A stretch of 64,000 nucleotides of DNA from Odobenus rosmarus divergens (Eukaryota > Chordata > Mammalia > Carnivora > Odobenidae): positions 1,661,682-1,725,681 of the forward strand of contig NW_004450945.1 of NCBI RefSeq assembly GCF_000321225.1. The letters are read 5' to 3'. The notes below the pieces were generated by a model. The model saw only the letters and a list, made by a program, of their open reading frames with translations, was not told the DNA's origin and made no database searches. Each line of letters opens with the position of its first letter. Within the stretch, counting starts at the first letter, position 1. Made by a program: the position numbers and the translations under genes. Below are positions 34,171 to 47,230 of the stretch, piece after piece.

Positions 34171-34782
34171 GATATGTACATAAAATAAAAGGATTTTATT
34201 TAACCATGCAAAACAATTCTCTAGTCCAGAGCTTCTTAATAGGCAGGCTAAGACAGAGGGTCCTTCGCTGGCTTCCAGGGGTACCACATTTAGGAGGGGT
34301 AGAGGGGGCCAGAGGTTTCCATAGTTCCTGAGTGGTCACCTTGGGTCAGGTCACTGATTCCAGTATGCTAACTGAATGACAACCTTTCCCACATGGGTCA
34401 TGATGTGGAAGGTTGTGAAGCACAGCTGAAGTGTTGGTGTTCCCAATGGAATAGCGGTGTGGTACAGTAAGGCGAGAAGAGGGCTGTGACTCAGCACACC
34501 TCCACGGAAATGCCGGAGTGACATTACTGAAACTCAAAGAATTATATTCCCTACCTTAATTTTGTACTTTAAATTTTTTCTTGATGTTGATAATCAAGAA
34601 GACTTCCCAAATGATGGCAGTACTTTTGGGTTTCCCAGTAGATGAAGACATCATTTTACCTTGGTAGTTCTCCTAATGTACTATGGTACAACGCCTCCCT
34701 ACGGTTCTGCCTCCCAGTGAGGCACACATTTCTTATTAAAAGGTTTTTCACTTTCCAAGTGTCCTTCACCTATACATATATC

Positions 34783-34974
34783 TTTTTTTTAAGATTTATT
34801 TATTTATTTTGGGGGGCGCACAAGTGGGAGGGGCAGAGGGAGAGGGAGATTCTCAAGTAGACTCCATGTGGAGTGTGGAGCCCAATGTGGGCTTTGATCT
34901 CACGACCCTGAGATCATAACCTGGACTGAAGCCAAGAGTCGAACCCTTAACCGACTGAGCCACCCAGGCACCCC
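34783..34974 (-). mobile_element. SINEC
   Basis: Reverse SINEC from ttttttttaagatttattta to actgagccacccaggcaccc. Imperfect target-site duplication beginning cacctata at 34767 and 34974. Confidence 0.95.
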
Positions 34975-35031
34975 ACCTATATCTATATTTTAATCTAAAT
35001 CTGTATCTGTATCTCTTTGTATCTGTATCTA
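34975..35031. repeat. (TATCTG)n-like degenerate repeat
   Basis: Degenerate run of tatct/tgtatc units directly after the SINEC. Confidence 0.6.
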
Positions 35032-35479
35032 ATATGCGCTTCGAAACAGATGGAAAACGATAACGCTAAGACCAGTGTCATCCAATGCCTATGACTGTGA
35101 TTTTTGAATCAGAATCAAAATTCCTATTCTATAGATGAGAATTCTAAATTTTAAAGATAGGAAAACTCTCGAGTCAATTTATTAGATGGCATCAAACCCA
35201 CAGAATGTGTTTTCTTTTGAGGTCATTAGCCACACACAAAAATGACAACTATGAAACATGGAACTGGAAATTTAGTAAAAGAACTCAGCATCCTTATTTT
35301 TTGTTCACTTCCACTAATTTTTTTTGAGCACAACTCTTTGCACCCAATGCCTGTATTACCTCGGCTTTCCTATCAATCCCCTTTAAAGAAACTTTTTGCA
35401 TGATTTTCTGATGAGCAGAGCAGCCAGGCTTCCCACTTAATTCAGCATTGCAGAAAGCCTAAAGAGGGGAACAAAATGT

Positions 35480-35620
35480 TCAACATCCTGGCAGGTACAG
35501 AGGCAGAGAGAACAAAGATACCATCCCTGCCCTCAGAGGTTCCCAACGTAGTGGGAGGAACAGACACTTCTATAAATAACTGACTAGAGGCAAAGGGCAA
35601 AACACATCGCTATTATGGAG
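35480..35620 (-). repeat. L2 fragment
   Basis: Contains accatccctgccctcagagg ttcccaacgtagtgggagga, the reverse L2 3' segment. Confidence 0.65.
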
Positions 35621-36599
35621 GAATGAGTAATGTGTGATGGAAACACAGAGGAGAGAGTAATTACTTCTGAATGGTGAGGGAACATGCAGCATGGTGGTGG
35701 TGTGTGATGCTGGGAACCTATCTGGGTGGGATTTGAGTTGCTCTTAAAAAAGAAAAAGGCCATTTAACACTCTTTGGAATTAATGTGTTATAAGGAGAGT
35801 TTTCATTATCTAAGTCCCAGGTCTGCCTACATTGAAACGAAATTCATTTCACAGGAAGCTTTTGTAACAAAATCAGTGTATTGAGCAGCACTGGAAGGGG
35901 AAGTCAACATTGGGAGAGACCACCATCTGTGTGTCAAACTAATAGAAACAAAGGACATGCAGGACTAGTCATGTAGAATTAAGGAAAAAAAATTCTTAAA
36001 AAATTTTCTGTGTATATTTGGACTAAATAAACTGGATTTAAAATTAAGAAGTATATCCTCACACCACAAGAGAAAAGGCTGACAGAAAGGACGCAAAGAT
36101 CAGAACAATTAAGTTACTTTATTCAATTTTGCCATGAGCCACAAGTCACGTTCTCCACAAAGTAAATAAAGTCCCACTGCTTATTCTGAAGCACTCAGTT
36201 TGGGATTATGATCTGAGCTTTAGGAAATTAAAACAAAAAAAATCCCATTAAAGGACATTTAGTTTATCTATACCTTAACGCCTAGAGAGGTGGTATTTTA
36301 CCTTAAACAGTGCAGACCTTGTAGTACGCTAGCTTTCCCTAAACACTTCTCTTGAATGTCTCATAACCCTGGAGGCGTATGATGAAGGCGGAGGGGCTGA
36401 GTTCTGATGCTAGTGCCAGGCCTTCATGCCAGGAGCAAAATTAAAAGATCACACGGCACTCCATGGAGACTATTGTGAGAGGGCAAAAAAGAACAGAATT
36501 CCTTTCCTTCCCAGCCAAGTCAGATCACAGATTTGCCTTCACAACACCTTCAAGGTACAGTCTGTTGGGACTTGTCAACTCAGGAACCAGAGCAGAGAG

Positions 36600-36790
36600 T
36601 CTGTCATCCGCAGTGAGAGAAGTGGCGATAGATTTGAGAGACCTGGGCTGGGAAGTCCAGGCAGTGGGCCTGAGCTTGTTGGCCTTCAGTTTCCTCATCT
36701 ACTGAATAAGAGTGAAAATGTCTACAGTGCAGTGCTGGGAGCACTGAGATCCATGTATGAAAGGAAGTGCCCAGGGCCTGCTGTATACTA
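36600..36790 (+). repeat. MIR relic
   Basis: Contains gagagacctgggctgggaag and ttcagtttcctcatctactg in MIR order. Confidence 0.65.
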
Positions 36791-37214
36791 ACTGGTTTTG
36801 TGTTCATTCCCCTTACAGATTCTAAGGGTCTAGGACATATATTTAATTAACTGGCATTCCTTGGTCACTTAGCTGAATTACCATATTTAAGCACCACATT
36901 TCAATTTTTTTTTCTAATTTGTCCTTCACCATCAATTCATCTATATCTTATAGAAGAATTTCATATCTCTCCTTTTTTTAAAAAAAATGGATTACTTAAG
37001 GAATCCTGTGTATGATACCCCGGGACAACTGGATAATATAATATCAAATGAGCTTCTGGATTCCTAAGAGATTCTCCCCCTGCTTCCTAGGAATTTTGTG
37101 GAAAAGTTGTTCTTACTTCTATGTAAACATTATTGTACCTCAAACCCATAAATTTCTCAGTCCTTCTTAAAAGTAATTTACATTATTTTGTACTACCCAA
37201 ACAAAAACTGAGAG

Positions 37215-37400
37215 CTTGTCTTGGTTGAGTTTTTAAAGTTTACGAAGTGCACACAAACAAGACCTCATTTAATCCCTACAGCAATGTATTACAGCAGGTA
37301 GAATGGTAGAATTCTTGTCCTGCTTATATGCCACATGACTATAAATGTGTTTGGATTTGAACCACTGTCTTCTAAGTTCAAAGACAAAGTTGCTCATTCT
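37215..37400 (-). repeat. MIR relic
   Basis: Contains gacctcatttaatccctaca and tggatttgaaccactgtctt, reverse MIR text. Confidence 0.65.
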
Positions 37401-37920
37401 TCTACTTCACACTGTCCTCCAATTAAGTTTCTCCTAGGTACCTCTATCTAGTTCACGTAATGCCAATTACACTGAATGCAGTTATGACTCTCTAGCAAAC
37501 TGCTGTGCCACAGCCTTTCACAAGTACATAGTTTGCTTGAGCTTGAAAAAAATTATGAAAATCATCTTGTTCCACTCTCTCCCCTTAAATAGTAGGACAC
37601 TGCATGTGAGGAAGGCAATTGCCTAATGTTGTAAACTAGGGAAAGAGCTGAGTTCAGGGCCCAATTGCCCCAGTTTCTATAGAGTGCTCTTTCCCAGACG
37701 CCATGCTGGATCGTTTTGGAGTACCAAAACTTCTCTTTGGTTCTGGCCCTTGTTAGCAATAAGAATATGACAACTAATATTGGTTAGTTGTTGACATAAT
37801 TACTTACATCACAAATGAAAAATCAGTTGAATATATGACACAACTTGAGTTTTTGCCGCTGTCAAAACAAGGTCATCTCACACCGATAAGTCTGGGTGCC
37901 CTCTGGCCAATGACTCGGAG

Positions 37921-37985
37921 AGCTAATCCTATCCTAGGCCATGGCCTGATGTCTTAGGTTCACTTTTCATAATTCCTGCTACTTG
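37921..37985 (+). repeat. 65-bp direct repeat, copy 1
   Basis: Starts agctaatcctatcctaggcc and ends ctgctacttg. The same 65 bases recur at 38436-38500 with a single difference (A at 37969, G at 38484). Confidence 0.95.
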
Positions 37986-38019
37986 TAACTTGTAAATAGA
38001 GGTTATTCACAGAGGTTAT

Positions 38020-38210
38020 CCACTGAGGCAGTCACTTTCTGGAATAACTGGAATTTCACAGCTTCTTGAACAAAATTCCATCATCTGAGTGTCAATGTTT
38101 TCATCTATTAGAATGGGATACTAATTATACTATTATTACTAATTATTACTATCTACCTTACAGAATTTTGATAATTAAATGAGATAAGAAATGTAAAATG
38201 CACTCTTAAG
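38020..38210 (+). repeat. MIR relic
   Basis: Contains gttttcatctattagaatgg and taccttacagaattttgata, plus-strand MIR core and tail. Confidence 0.6.
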
Positions 38211-38221
38211 AATGTAAAGAT

Positions 38222-38400
38222 TAACTATAGAGAACAAACTGATGGTTACCAGAAGGGATGTGGGTTGGGTGATGGGTGACATAGGTGATGGGGATTAATG
38301 AGTACACTTACCATGATGAGCACTGAGTAATGTACAGAATTGTCGAATCACTATATTGTACACCTGAAACTAATATAAAACTGTATTTTAACTATACTGG
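38222..38400 (+). mobile_element. L1 3'UTR fragment
   Basis: Contains agagaacaaactgatggtta, gagcactgagtaatgtacag and ttgtacacctgaaactaata, an L1 3' terminus. It ends at actatactgg without a poly(A) tail and is followed by a hairpin and by the second copy of the 65-bp repeat. Confidence 0.85.
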
Positions 38401-38422
38401 AATTAGAATTTACATTCTAATT
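38401..38422. repeat. Perfect short inverted repeat
   Basis: AATTAGAAT, a 4-base spacer TTAC, then ATTCTAATT: nine perfectly paired bases on each side, at the junction of the L1 fragment. Confidence 0.9.
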
Positions 38423-38435
38423 AGCTCTTTACATT

Positions 38436-38500
38436 AGCTAATCCTATCCTAGGCCATGGCCTGATGTCTTAGGTTCACTTTTCGTAATTCCTGCTACTTG
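38436..38500 (+). repeat. 65-bp direct repeat, copy 2
   Basis: Second copy of 37921-37985 (64 of 65 bases identical), 515 bp away, in the same orientation. Confidence 0.95.
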
Positions 38501-39239
38501 AATGTAGATGTAAAGATATTGTGATAAAGTCCTTTTCTCTGGGCAAAACTACTGTTCCATGTGAGGACAGACCCGAATTCTTGGCTCTTCAGTCTCTGAC
38601 TAATCAACTGAGCCTACTTTCCATTGCTCTTATCACAGAGAGAAGACATAATATGAGATACACACATAGGCATCCATAATCCCATGCATACTGTGTTTTG
38701 GAAAGTAGAGTGTGCTTTTTTTTCCTCTCATTTTTATTTTGTTTTCAACAGACATTTTGTGTTGTTCTATTTTTCTTTCATTTACACATGCGGAACACCT
38801 AATAAATGCTGGAACAGGTACATATGCATTTAGAGTGTGCACGCACAAGTCTCATGGACGGTGTAGTTTGTCACAGGCTCTTCAACTAAGTCCCTGATGC
38901 CTGTGAGGTGCCATTTTGACTACCCTCAATTTACAGTGGACAGGAGGCCTCCATGGGGAATAAGATTTATCTCTGGATCACAATGCTAACCCCAGCACTA
39001 TTTGAAACTAGGACTGCTGAAGTAGATGCTTATGGAAACCCTGCATGGTATGGTGACATAGAAATGACCCTAAGGCAAGGGCTGTGCCTAGTTTTGGAAG
39101 GCCAGCCACTGGCAGTGAGGTCTGTGGAAAGCATTTGCTTGTGCTGGCCGAAATTCCTATACCTATAAAATAAGAGACTTTATTAAGTAGACCTCTTGGT
39201 CTCTTGAAGCTCTATGATTGGTTTGAGGACCCAACAAAA

Positions 39240-39365
39240 GTTTCAAAAGGGCAGTGCTCTTTGTTTTGTTCAATGCTTCAACCCCAGGTCACTGAAAAAT
39301 GGCTGGCACACGGAAGAAGCTCAATAAATATTTAATTAAGGAAATGAATGAATGATTGGGAATGA
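39240..39365 (+). repeat. L2 3' end
   Basis: Contains tggctggcacacggaagaag ctcaataaatatttaattaa, the L2 terminus. Confidence 0.8.
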
Positions 39366-39429
39366 ATACTCCAAAGAGTCATCCAATAGCACTGACTCCC
39401 ATAGACATACCCGAAATTCCATAACCATC

Positions 39430-39680
39430 TTCAGATGGCCTTCCATCACCACCCTATTTGCAGCCTCTTCTCCTGAGCCAGACTCTATCTCATTGCCTTG
39501 TTACTTTCTTTATACCCTTATCACTGCCTGATATCACCTCATGCATCTGGTTGCTGACACGCTTATTATTTACTTCCCTACCAGTCTGTTTGAGATACTA
39601 CAACATTCACAGTCTTGGAGCAGTGTTTAACACATACCACGCACCTAATAAGTGTTTGTTGAATGAGAAAAGTAAATGAC
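39430..39680 (+). repeat. L2 3' region
   Basis: Contains ttatcactgcctgatatcac and cacctaataagtgtttgttg aatgagaa, the L2 3' region and terminus. Confidence 0.75.
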
Positions 39681-41098
39681 ATTAATCTAACATCTAAGGT
39701 CTCTTCCAACTCTTGGTTCTTTGAGTCCATCTCAGCAGAAGTATCTTTCTAAAAAAAATTAGGGCTACAAATTTTCGCTAAAAAAACACACGATCTGACG
39801 TTAATCACACAACATTGGTAGGACAATGTTCTTTTACTTACCACATTTGTTCATCGTGGGTAACTGACCCGTCTAGGGGCAAAACCTAAAACCAGGGGTT
39901 TAAGTAATGATGTTTTTAGCCGCATGTATACATAGTAATGATTGCCTGCCTGCACAATTCAGATCAGAATTAAATCCATTGTGAATCATCCATTAGAGTC
40001 AGGATCTGCAAGCAGAGACTAGAAATGTTCCCAATACCATTCTGCTCACGTGTCGGCTCCCTTCAGAGTTGCCTGAAACTCAACTTTGCCAAGATGTTTA
40101 TTTTCTACCTGGCTTTATGAATTGCAATTACTTCCTAAATTATAACAAGCCACAAGTGGTCTGAGCCAAACAACTAGGGTCACGGAAGGTCTATCCTTAT
40201 ACTTCTGGGGATGACAGAAAAGCTTGTTTGAACCAAACTTGATCCTCTTTCAAAAGAAAGGGAAAACTTTAAGCCTCTAACTCTTGGGAGTGGCAAAGAG
40301 AACAGCCAGAGGGCCATGAGCTAACTTCGATTCTCTAGAGATCAGTTGAACAAATTTGGCAATGAGTTGGCTTCTGTTGAAAACAAGCCCTTCTAATTAC
40401 ACTTCTGCTGATGGAAGACAAAAGACAGCACCATCGCTTAGAAAGGCCATTAATGACATGCCAACATCATGGCTGTGACTGTGTAGTTTCCTTCTGAGCA
40501 GAGTGCTGTTGACGTGAACTTCAAACACCCGGCTCTGGAACCCATTCATGAGAACACAGTCTCCTGAGGAGCACAAAGGGAAGTCGGTGAAGTGATTTAC
40601 TTCCCTTAAACTGTATCTTGGCTGTAATATTTTCTGACACCAGAAATAAAATAATTCCATGTTTTGGTTCCTCTCTCCATCCCCAAGGAGCTCAAAGTGG
40701 TTTACACTAAGGAGGTATGAAAGGGACGGACAAGAGTGCAGGGTTTTTCATTCCGTAACTGCTGAAAGACAAAGGGGACAGAAAATACAGATGTTTTCTC
40801 TTCGCTGCTGCAAAAGGGCGGGGGACTAACTCTTCCAGTGTCTCTGGAATGCAAATTTTCTTTCACAGTTTAGCAGTCTTTTTTGGATTTCAGCACAGTG
40901 AACTAACACTTTCCTGGATTCCAAGACCTCCAGAGAACCAGATGGAGGGGAGGAATTGGGAAAAAAGAACCCACGCTCCTTGAAAAAGGTATGAATTTCT
41001 CACTCTGTATCCAGCCAAAAGCTCTGAAAATTAGAAGAGCGAAATCACTTTTGGTTTGTTCAAATGCATGCCATCCTAGAGTTGTTTGTGGTGGGTAA

Positions 41099-41114
41099 AA
41101 AAAAAAAAAAAAAA
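41099..41114. repeat. Poly(A) run
   Basis: About sixteen A bases with no retroelement body identified in front of them. Confidence 0.8.
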
Positions 41115-42359
41115 CTAAAGTGATTTGATGGTTTAGTCTGCGTTCGGTTTAAGCTAGGAAGCAAACTTTAACAGAGATGATATGTTTACTATCAAAGGCA
41201 GGAAATAATGGAGATGGAGGAGATTGCACTAGAGGATCATTCTATACGCGGTGCTCTAAAGCCAGTGACCACCCCCCAAAGCCAGACTTGACACTCAAGG
41301 CCTTTCAGGATATTGTCTCACCTCCCCTCTCCAGGAACCTATCCCGCCATTCCCCCAAGTCAGTCTTTGTTCCTGTCAACCCAAGCTTTTGCTCAACCCA
41401 ACTTCATGCTCCTTGTTCTTGCATGCCTATGCATCCACTGGTGCTTCTGCCTTGAACATTTTTCTTTACAAGTTAGATGGCTCAACATTCAGGGCCATGG
41501 GCATGTGAGTGTTGCCTCCTTTATTAATCCTTTCCCTCCACGACTGTTCCTTCACAGCACTGTTCATACCTTCACAATAGCAGGGACCCTGTAGAGTGTT
41601 CTCTATGCCGTGGGAAATGCTATCATAAAGTGCGCTTTCCAAAGACCATGACACCAACCTATATCCCATGCCACATGCTCTTTTTCTAGTGTGACCCTGA
41701 TAGTCCACTACAGACAGGTGGGGTCTGAGAGGACGTGTGTCATTTTTATTGGGATAAATACTCGGATTCCTTCAGCAGTTTTTTTATGGGACCTGATTTC
41801 CGTCATCTTGTCTCCCTGACCATCATTCTCTGCACAAGTTCGAGTTTGTCAGGTTCCCTTCGACGTGTGGGGCCTGGAAAGGAACACATCCCGCCAGGAA
41901 CTACTGCATCCCCTACTTTGCACACTTGTCTTCACACAGGTGCAGCGGAAGACTGCGTTTACTCTTCTGTGGTCCCATGTATTATTATTGGTCTTGGGGT
42001 CACATGGTTTCCCCTCCAAGTCTTTAGTTTTTTCACATGAACATCTGTTAAATTAAATGACCCTCACGTATACTTGTAGAGTTAATTCTTTAAGCTAAGA
42101 ATAAGATTTGACTTTTGTCCCGCTTATACTCTATCTTGTCAGATTTGGGTCATGGTTCCAGATAATTGAGGGTTTTCATAATATTAATGATCCTATTTTA
42201 TATACTACAATACCTCCTGTCCTTTACTTCAAACCAATAAGTTCAGTTCAGACCAACTTCAAGAGCTACAGTTTTGCTACTGTTGAAAGATGATGGACAT
42301 CAGAGTGAGCATCACCTTTCCTACATCCCACCAGGCACCAAGTCCTATTATTTTGCCCA

Positions 42360-42510
42360 CTAAATATTTTAATCTCACCCATTATTCGCTATCGCTGCCA
42401 TATTGTTCTATCATCTCCCACTCAGGGGATGACAACAGCCTCCTAACTGGCCTCTCACCCTCCCGTTTCCCCAACCCCAGTCTATCACCAGATCGATCTG
42501 CCTGCGCCAC
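42360..42510 (+). repeat. L2 fragment
   Basis: Contains gacaacagcctcctaactgg cctctcaccctcccgtttcc, an internal L2 3'-region signature. Confidence 0.65.
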
Positions 42511-42514
42511 ACCA

Positions 42515-42660
42515 GCGCATCAGACTTACCAGTCAGCTTTACAAACGGAAGATTCCTGGGTCACTTCCAGACCTATTTAATCATTATCTCTGGGATTGGG
42601 ACTCAGGTGTCTGGAACTTCTAAAAAGTTCGATGATTGTGCCAGAGCTTCCAGATCTTTC
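42515..42660. mobile_element. MER5-like DNA transposon fragment
   Basis: Contains cagctttacaaacggaagat tcctgggtcacttccagacc and ctctgggattgggactcagg, resembling MER5. Weak. Confidence 0.4.
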
Positions 42661-42859
42661 AGGATTAGCTGGAATTTGAGTTTTTATAAAGCAAGAAAGA
42701 ACAAACAATGCATCTGAACAAACTGATTATGGGTATCTGGAGAAGAGTCAGGGATTTAGATTCCTTGCAGTTATTTTCTGGGAAATGAGGTCGTCTTCTG
42801 GTGGGAAGAACCCCAAGGGAGGAAGGAGAAAGGAGACAGGACTGACACCTGCAGCACCA

Positions 42860-43060
42860 GACACCTGTTCTGTACCAGGCATGGGGCGAAGCCCTTTCCT
42901 GGATACTGTCCCATTTAATTCTTAAAACAATGTCAGGGTGATGATAATATCACTATTTGAGAGAAGAAAAACTGAGGTTTAGAGTTTTTCTTCATATGCA
43001 CCCGAAGTCACAAATTGGCACACAGAAATTAAATGTGGGTCTGACTGACTCCTATCTATG
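42860..43060 (-). repeat. MIR relic
   Basis: Contains gtaccaggcatggggcgaag and gagaagaaaaactgaggttt, reverse MIR tail and core. Confidence 0.7.
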
Positions 43061-43101
43061 AGGCCTCAGGATTAATAATTAAATAACAAAACATTTTTTA
43101 A

Positions 43102-43303
43102 AAAAGATTTTATTTATTTATTTGAGAGAGAGACAGAGATAGCAACAGAGATAGTGAGAGAGAGAGAGCATGAGCAGGGAGGAGAGGGAGAAGCAAGCTC
43201 CCTGTTGAGCAGGGAGCCTGACGTGGGGCTCGATTCCAGGACCCTGGGATCATGACCTGAGCCAAAGGCAGACATTTAACCGACTGAGCCACCCAGGCGC
43301 CCC
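43102..43303 (-). mobile_element. SINEC
   Basis: Reverse SINEC from aaaagattttatttatttat to tgagccacccaggcgcccc. Flanks share aaacattt-ttaa (target-site duplication). Confidence 0.95.
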
Positions 43304-44079
43304 AGTGCAAACATTTCTTAAGCAAAGGAGAGACACTATCTTGTATGGATATACAAGTGATGAATTTGTACATATTCAAAGTGGTCTTAAAGGCTTTGAT
43401 TAAAGATCACATGTCTATGAGAAAAATCTATGGTGTAATAGAAAGAGCATTTGACTAGGCGTCTGGAAACAGAACACTAGTCCTGGAAATGTCATTAATT
43501 TGCTGTGATGCCCCTTGATAGTTGTTTCCCTACAGCTGCTCTCCCCTTCTTTCCTTATAACCTCCAAATTTTAGCAATGTACACAGCTGTCCAGAATATA
43601 TATTACATTTTTCAGCCTCAATGCAGCTAAGTTTGGCCATGAGACTGAGTTCTGGCCAAAGGGTTGAAAGTGAAAGGGAAGCGTCCTCAGAGGGAAGGGG
43701 TCTGCCCTCAGTCCCCTGAGATGATGGAGCAGCCATCCTGACCCCTCATTAGAAGCCAGGCTGAGCATGGCAGAGGAACACAGCAAAAGACTGGGTCCTT
43801 CCCTACCCCTTTTCTGGATCCCCTACTTCCCCGGTGAGACAGAAATGAACATTACCTTGTTCTGTCACTATGACTGTTTCATGTCACTCCAGCTGGACCT
43901 AGCCCTCACCAACACACTTCCTTTGTGATTCAAGTCCAGTGATACCCTTCTCTGTGCCTCCATTTTCTTATTTATGTAACAAAGAGGCTGGGCTAAATAA
44001 TACCAAAGGTCTATTTCCGGTCTCATCATCTCTATGACTAAACGGCATGCCATAAGGGGAAGATTTGGAACGGCAATCA

Positions 44080-44740
44080 GGGTCTTGAGGAGAGATCTGC
44101 ACTCCCATGTTCACTGCAGTTCTGTTCACAGTAGGCAACATCTGGAAACAACCCAAGTGTCCACTGACAAATGAATGGACAAAGAAAATGTAGTATATAC
44201 ACACAATGGAATACTAAGCAGCCTTAAAAAAAGAAGAAAATTCTGCTATTCACAATAATATGGAGGAACCTGGAAGACATGATGCTAAGTAAAATAAGTC
44301 AGTCACAGAAGGACAAATAATGCATGATTCCAGTTACATGAGATATCTAAAACAGTCAAATTTGTAGGAGATAATACAATCGTGGTTGCCAGGAGGTGCA
44401 GGGAGTGGGGAATGAGGAGTTATTGTTCAATGCATGTCAAGGTTCAGTTATGCTCCATGAGTAAGTTCTAAAGCTCTGATATATGATATAATGCCTATAG
44501 TTAACAATTTGTACACTTTGAAATTTGTTAAGAGGGCAGATCTCATGTTAAGTATTCTTCCTACAAAAAAACAAAACAAAGCGACCCGAGGAAACTCTGG
44601 GAAGTGTGGGATGTGTCCATTATGACTGTGCCAGTGGTACGGCGGGTGTTGGCCTATGTCCAAACTCATTCAATTGTACACGTTAAATATATGCCATTCT
44701 TTGTATATCAATTATATCTCAGTAAAACTGTTAGAGTAAA
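44080..44740 (+). mobile_element. L1 3' fragment, old
   Basis: Contains cacccaagtgtccactgac-like text, cacacaatggaatactaagc, gtcacagaaggacaaataat and ttatatctcagtaaaactgt. This is the ORF2 end and 3'UTR, too diverged to read in one frame. Confidence 0.85.
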
Positions 44741-46499
44741 CAAATGAATAATCCAGTCCTAATATTAAAACAAATACACCAAAACTGCCTTCCTCTAGCA
44801 GCTTGGCATGCTGATCTGCTAGTGAATGGTCCTTCAAAATCTAGGGTGCTCCATCAGTATCCGCAGAAGCTACTGGATGAGAGGGATCCATCCTGTGCAG
44901 AATGCCAGTTTAAACAGCTATCAGCCCCACCTGGAAACGCATGAGACAAGTCTTGGGGCTTTCATGGTATCCAGAAGCCTCAACCCAGAGCTTGTTCTGC
45001 CTATATTACTCTATGGTGGGGACATACATGGTAGTTAGAGAAGATTATAAATCCCCAATGAGTAATTGTAATCATGACCATGGAATCTCATGGGATGAAG
45101 AATAACATCTTACAATTTATAATCATAAATATTTATGACTTATTTAAATTGCAAAAACTCCCTATGAGGACCGGAACTAGGGGGAAGCAGGTGAGGCACT
45201 TAGGGAGCAAAATTTAAGGAGGCACCCTCTCTCAGGGTCTTGCAAATGCCTGAGAATCCCCTTCAGTCTGGTTCTTGGGAGTGTTACTTCTCTCATCCTA
45301 GTCTTGGCCCTGCTTCATGTTTTGTATTAACTTTCCCTCCCCTAAGAAATTCTGCCCAATGAGTATAACTCCTCTGAAATCTACACTTTAACATTACCCA
45401 GTTGTTTCACATCAACTGAACTAAGGACTGTTTCTGCTGTCCCCAGGGTGAAATATCACTCACAATTATAGGACCAGTCTAGGGATTTCATAAATCCCTT
45501 TTCCTTATTTGTTTTCCTGGTTTCAAGAATGGACATTTGCCTGACAACTCATTGGAGTTCATGATAATGTGTATGAGACAGACAATGAAACAAAAAAAAA
45601 AAGGATACATCTGCTCGGGTCCTAATATTAAGCTCTCATCCTTCAGCACAAAGAAGCTACTGACTTGTAGGTGTATTTTCAACAGTCTTATTGATATTTT
45701 CCAAAGCCTTGAACTACAAAGGACCACAATAAATACAAGGCCACCTTTCCAAAGATTTCTCTTCATCCTGTATGTGAGATTTTATGGGACCCTACCCATT
45801 TATCATCCGAAATAAAAACCCCAGTCTTCTTTGACTTCTCTGTCTCTCTCATGCCTTACACAGCGAAACAATGCTTGCACCATCGTTCAGGTTCTCAGCA
45901 TGCCTAGAAGGACAATGGCAACATCCGTTTACCAATGATCTTTCTGACACTGAAATGATTTGCTTTGCTCCAAAAGTCTCATACTCAAATACAAGATCCA
46001 GAAAGACAACATCAGTGAGTGACATGCTTTGTGTCATGAACAGTACCTAATAAACAGTAGGTGGCGAGGGGGACTGTGACAAATTGCAGAATGCATGCCC
46101 CAGCTGAAGGTAGAAAGAAGGTCCTTCTACGTTCCAGTTGATTGTTGCCAGGCAGAAATTGTGAAGTCTACATTTTATCCAAAGCTATAAATCTAGATTT
46201 TTATGTGCATTCTCCTAAACTGTCCGTTTGCCATTAGTTTAAAATTTTTAAAAGATCTTTTGGATATCAGACAAAATACATTTGAGGGTACCTGGTCTGA
46301 AAGCTGCCAGTGTGTGACCTCTGCCCTATTCTAGTGGATCACCCCTGCTACTCTGTCAGAGCATATTTCTAAAATGAAGAGAGCATCAGATCCCTGCCGT
46401 GTCTAGAAACCATGAAAAGATCCACTATACCTATAAGAGAAATCCAGCTCCTTGGTAGCATCCTAAGAACTGACACAACCTTGACTCAGCGGGACACTC

Positions 46500-46915
46500 A
46501 ACATTCCTCTTATGTACCTGACATTCCAGCCACATCAGAGCGCTACCATTTCCCTCAACATTGACCTACACTTTCCCCCTTGGGCCCTCTCTTCATACTG
46601 CTCTTCCCACTTCCTCTCTGACCAGAAACTCCAGACTCTGGCCATAGGTGCCTTCTTCTCTGATGCCTTCTCTGAGTCAGTCCCTCTCAGGCAGATGGAT
46701 TGCTATCTCTTTCTTCATCCATAGAACTTTTGTAGGTAGATTCCTGTGGCATTTGTTACACTGTGTTCTAGTTTTGTGTATGTGTTTGTCTCCCCCTGCT
46801 ATTTTGAGCTCCCTGAGAAAGGACCAAGTCTTATCCATCTTTTGCATCTCCTTGCAGTGTCTGGTACAAAATAGTAGGCGTGCAGTAAATCTCTCTTGGC
46901 TGATGGATGACTGAA
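46500..46915 (+). repeat. L2 LINE relic, 3' part
   Basis: Contains cttctctgatgccttctctg, gagctccctgagaaaggacc and taggcgtgcagtaaatctct, in L2 order. Confidence 0.75.
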
Positions 46916-47084
46916 CAGAAGCACAAACTCTAAAAAGCTTTCAAGTGGATTTTGTTCAGGTAAACAATGTGAATCCTCATCTGGTTTAGGTGAGACTAGA
47001 TTTCAAAGAAGAGAGCTTGGTATTGAACACAAAAGCAAAAGGGAATGGCCCGGAAGTCTGGGCAACAATGATAGCCATTCCCCT

Positions 47085-47230
47085 GATCTGAGGTAAGCAA
47101 CATTAATAAACACTTTGTAGTCATGGAGCATCTTTCTCAGATGAGCTCTCAGCCCAGGGCAGATATGATCTCCTTCACCTTGTGTGTGAGTTAACTTGCT
47201 CCAAGGTCACAGTCTGTCTTTGGCAGAAAC
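47085..47230 (-). repeat. MIR relic
   Basis: Contains actttgtagtcatggagcat and gttaacttgctccaaggtca, reverse MIR text. Confidence 0.65.
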
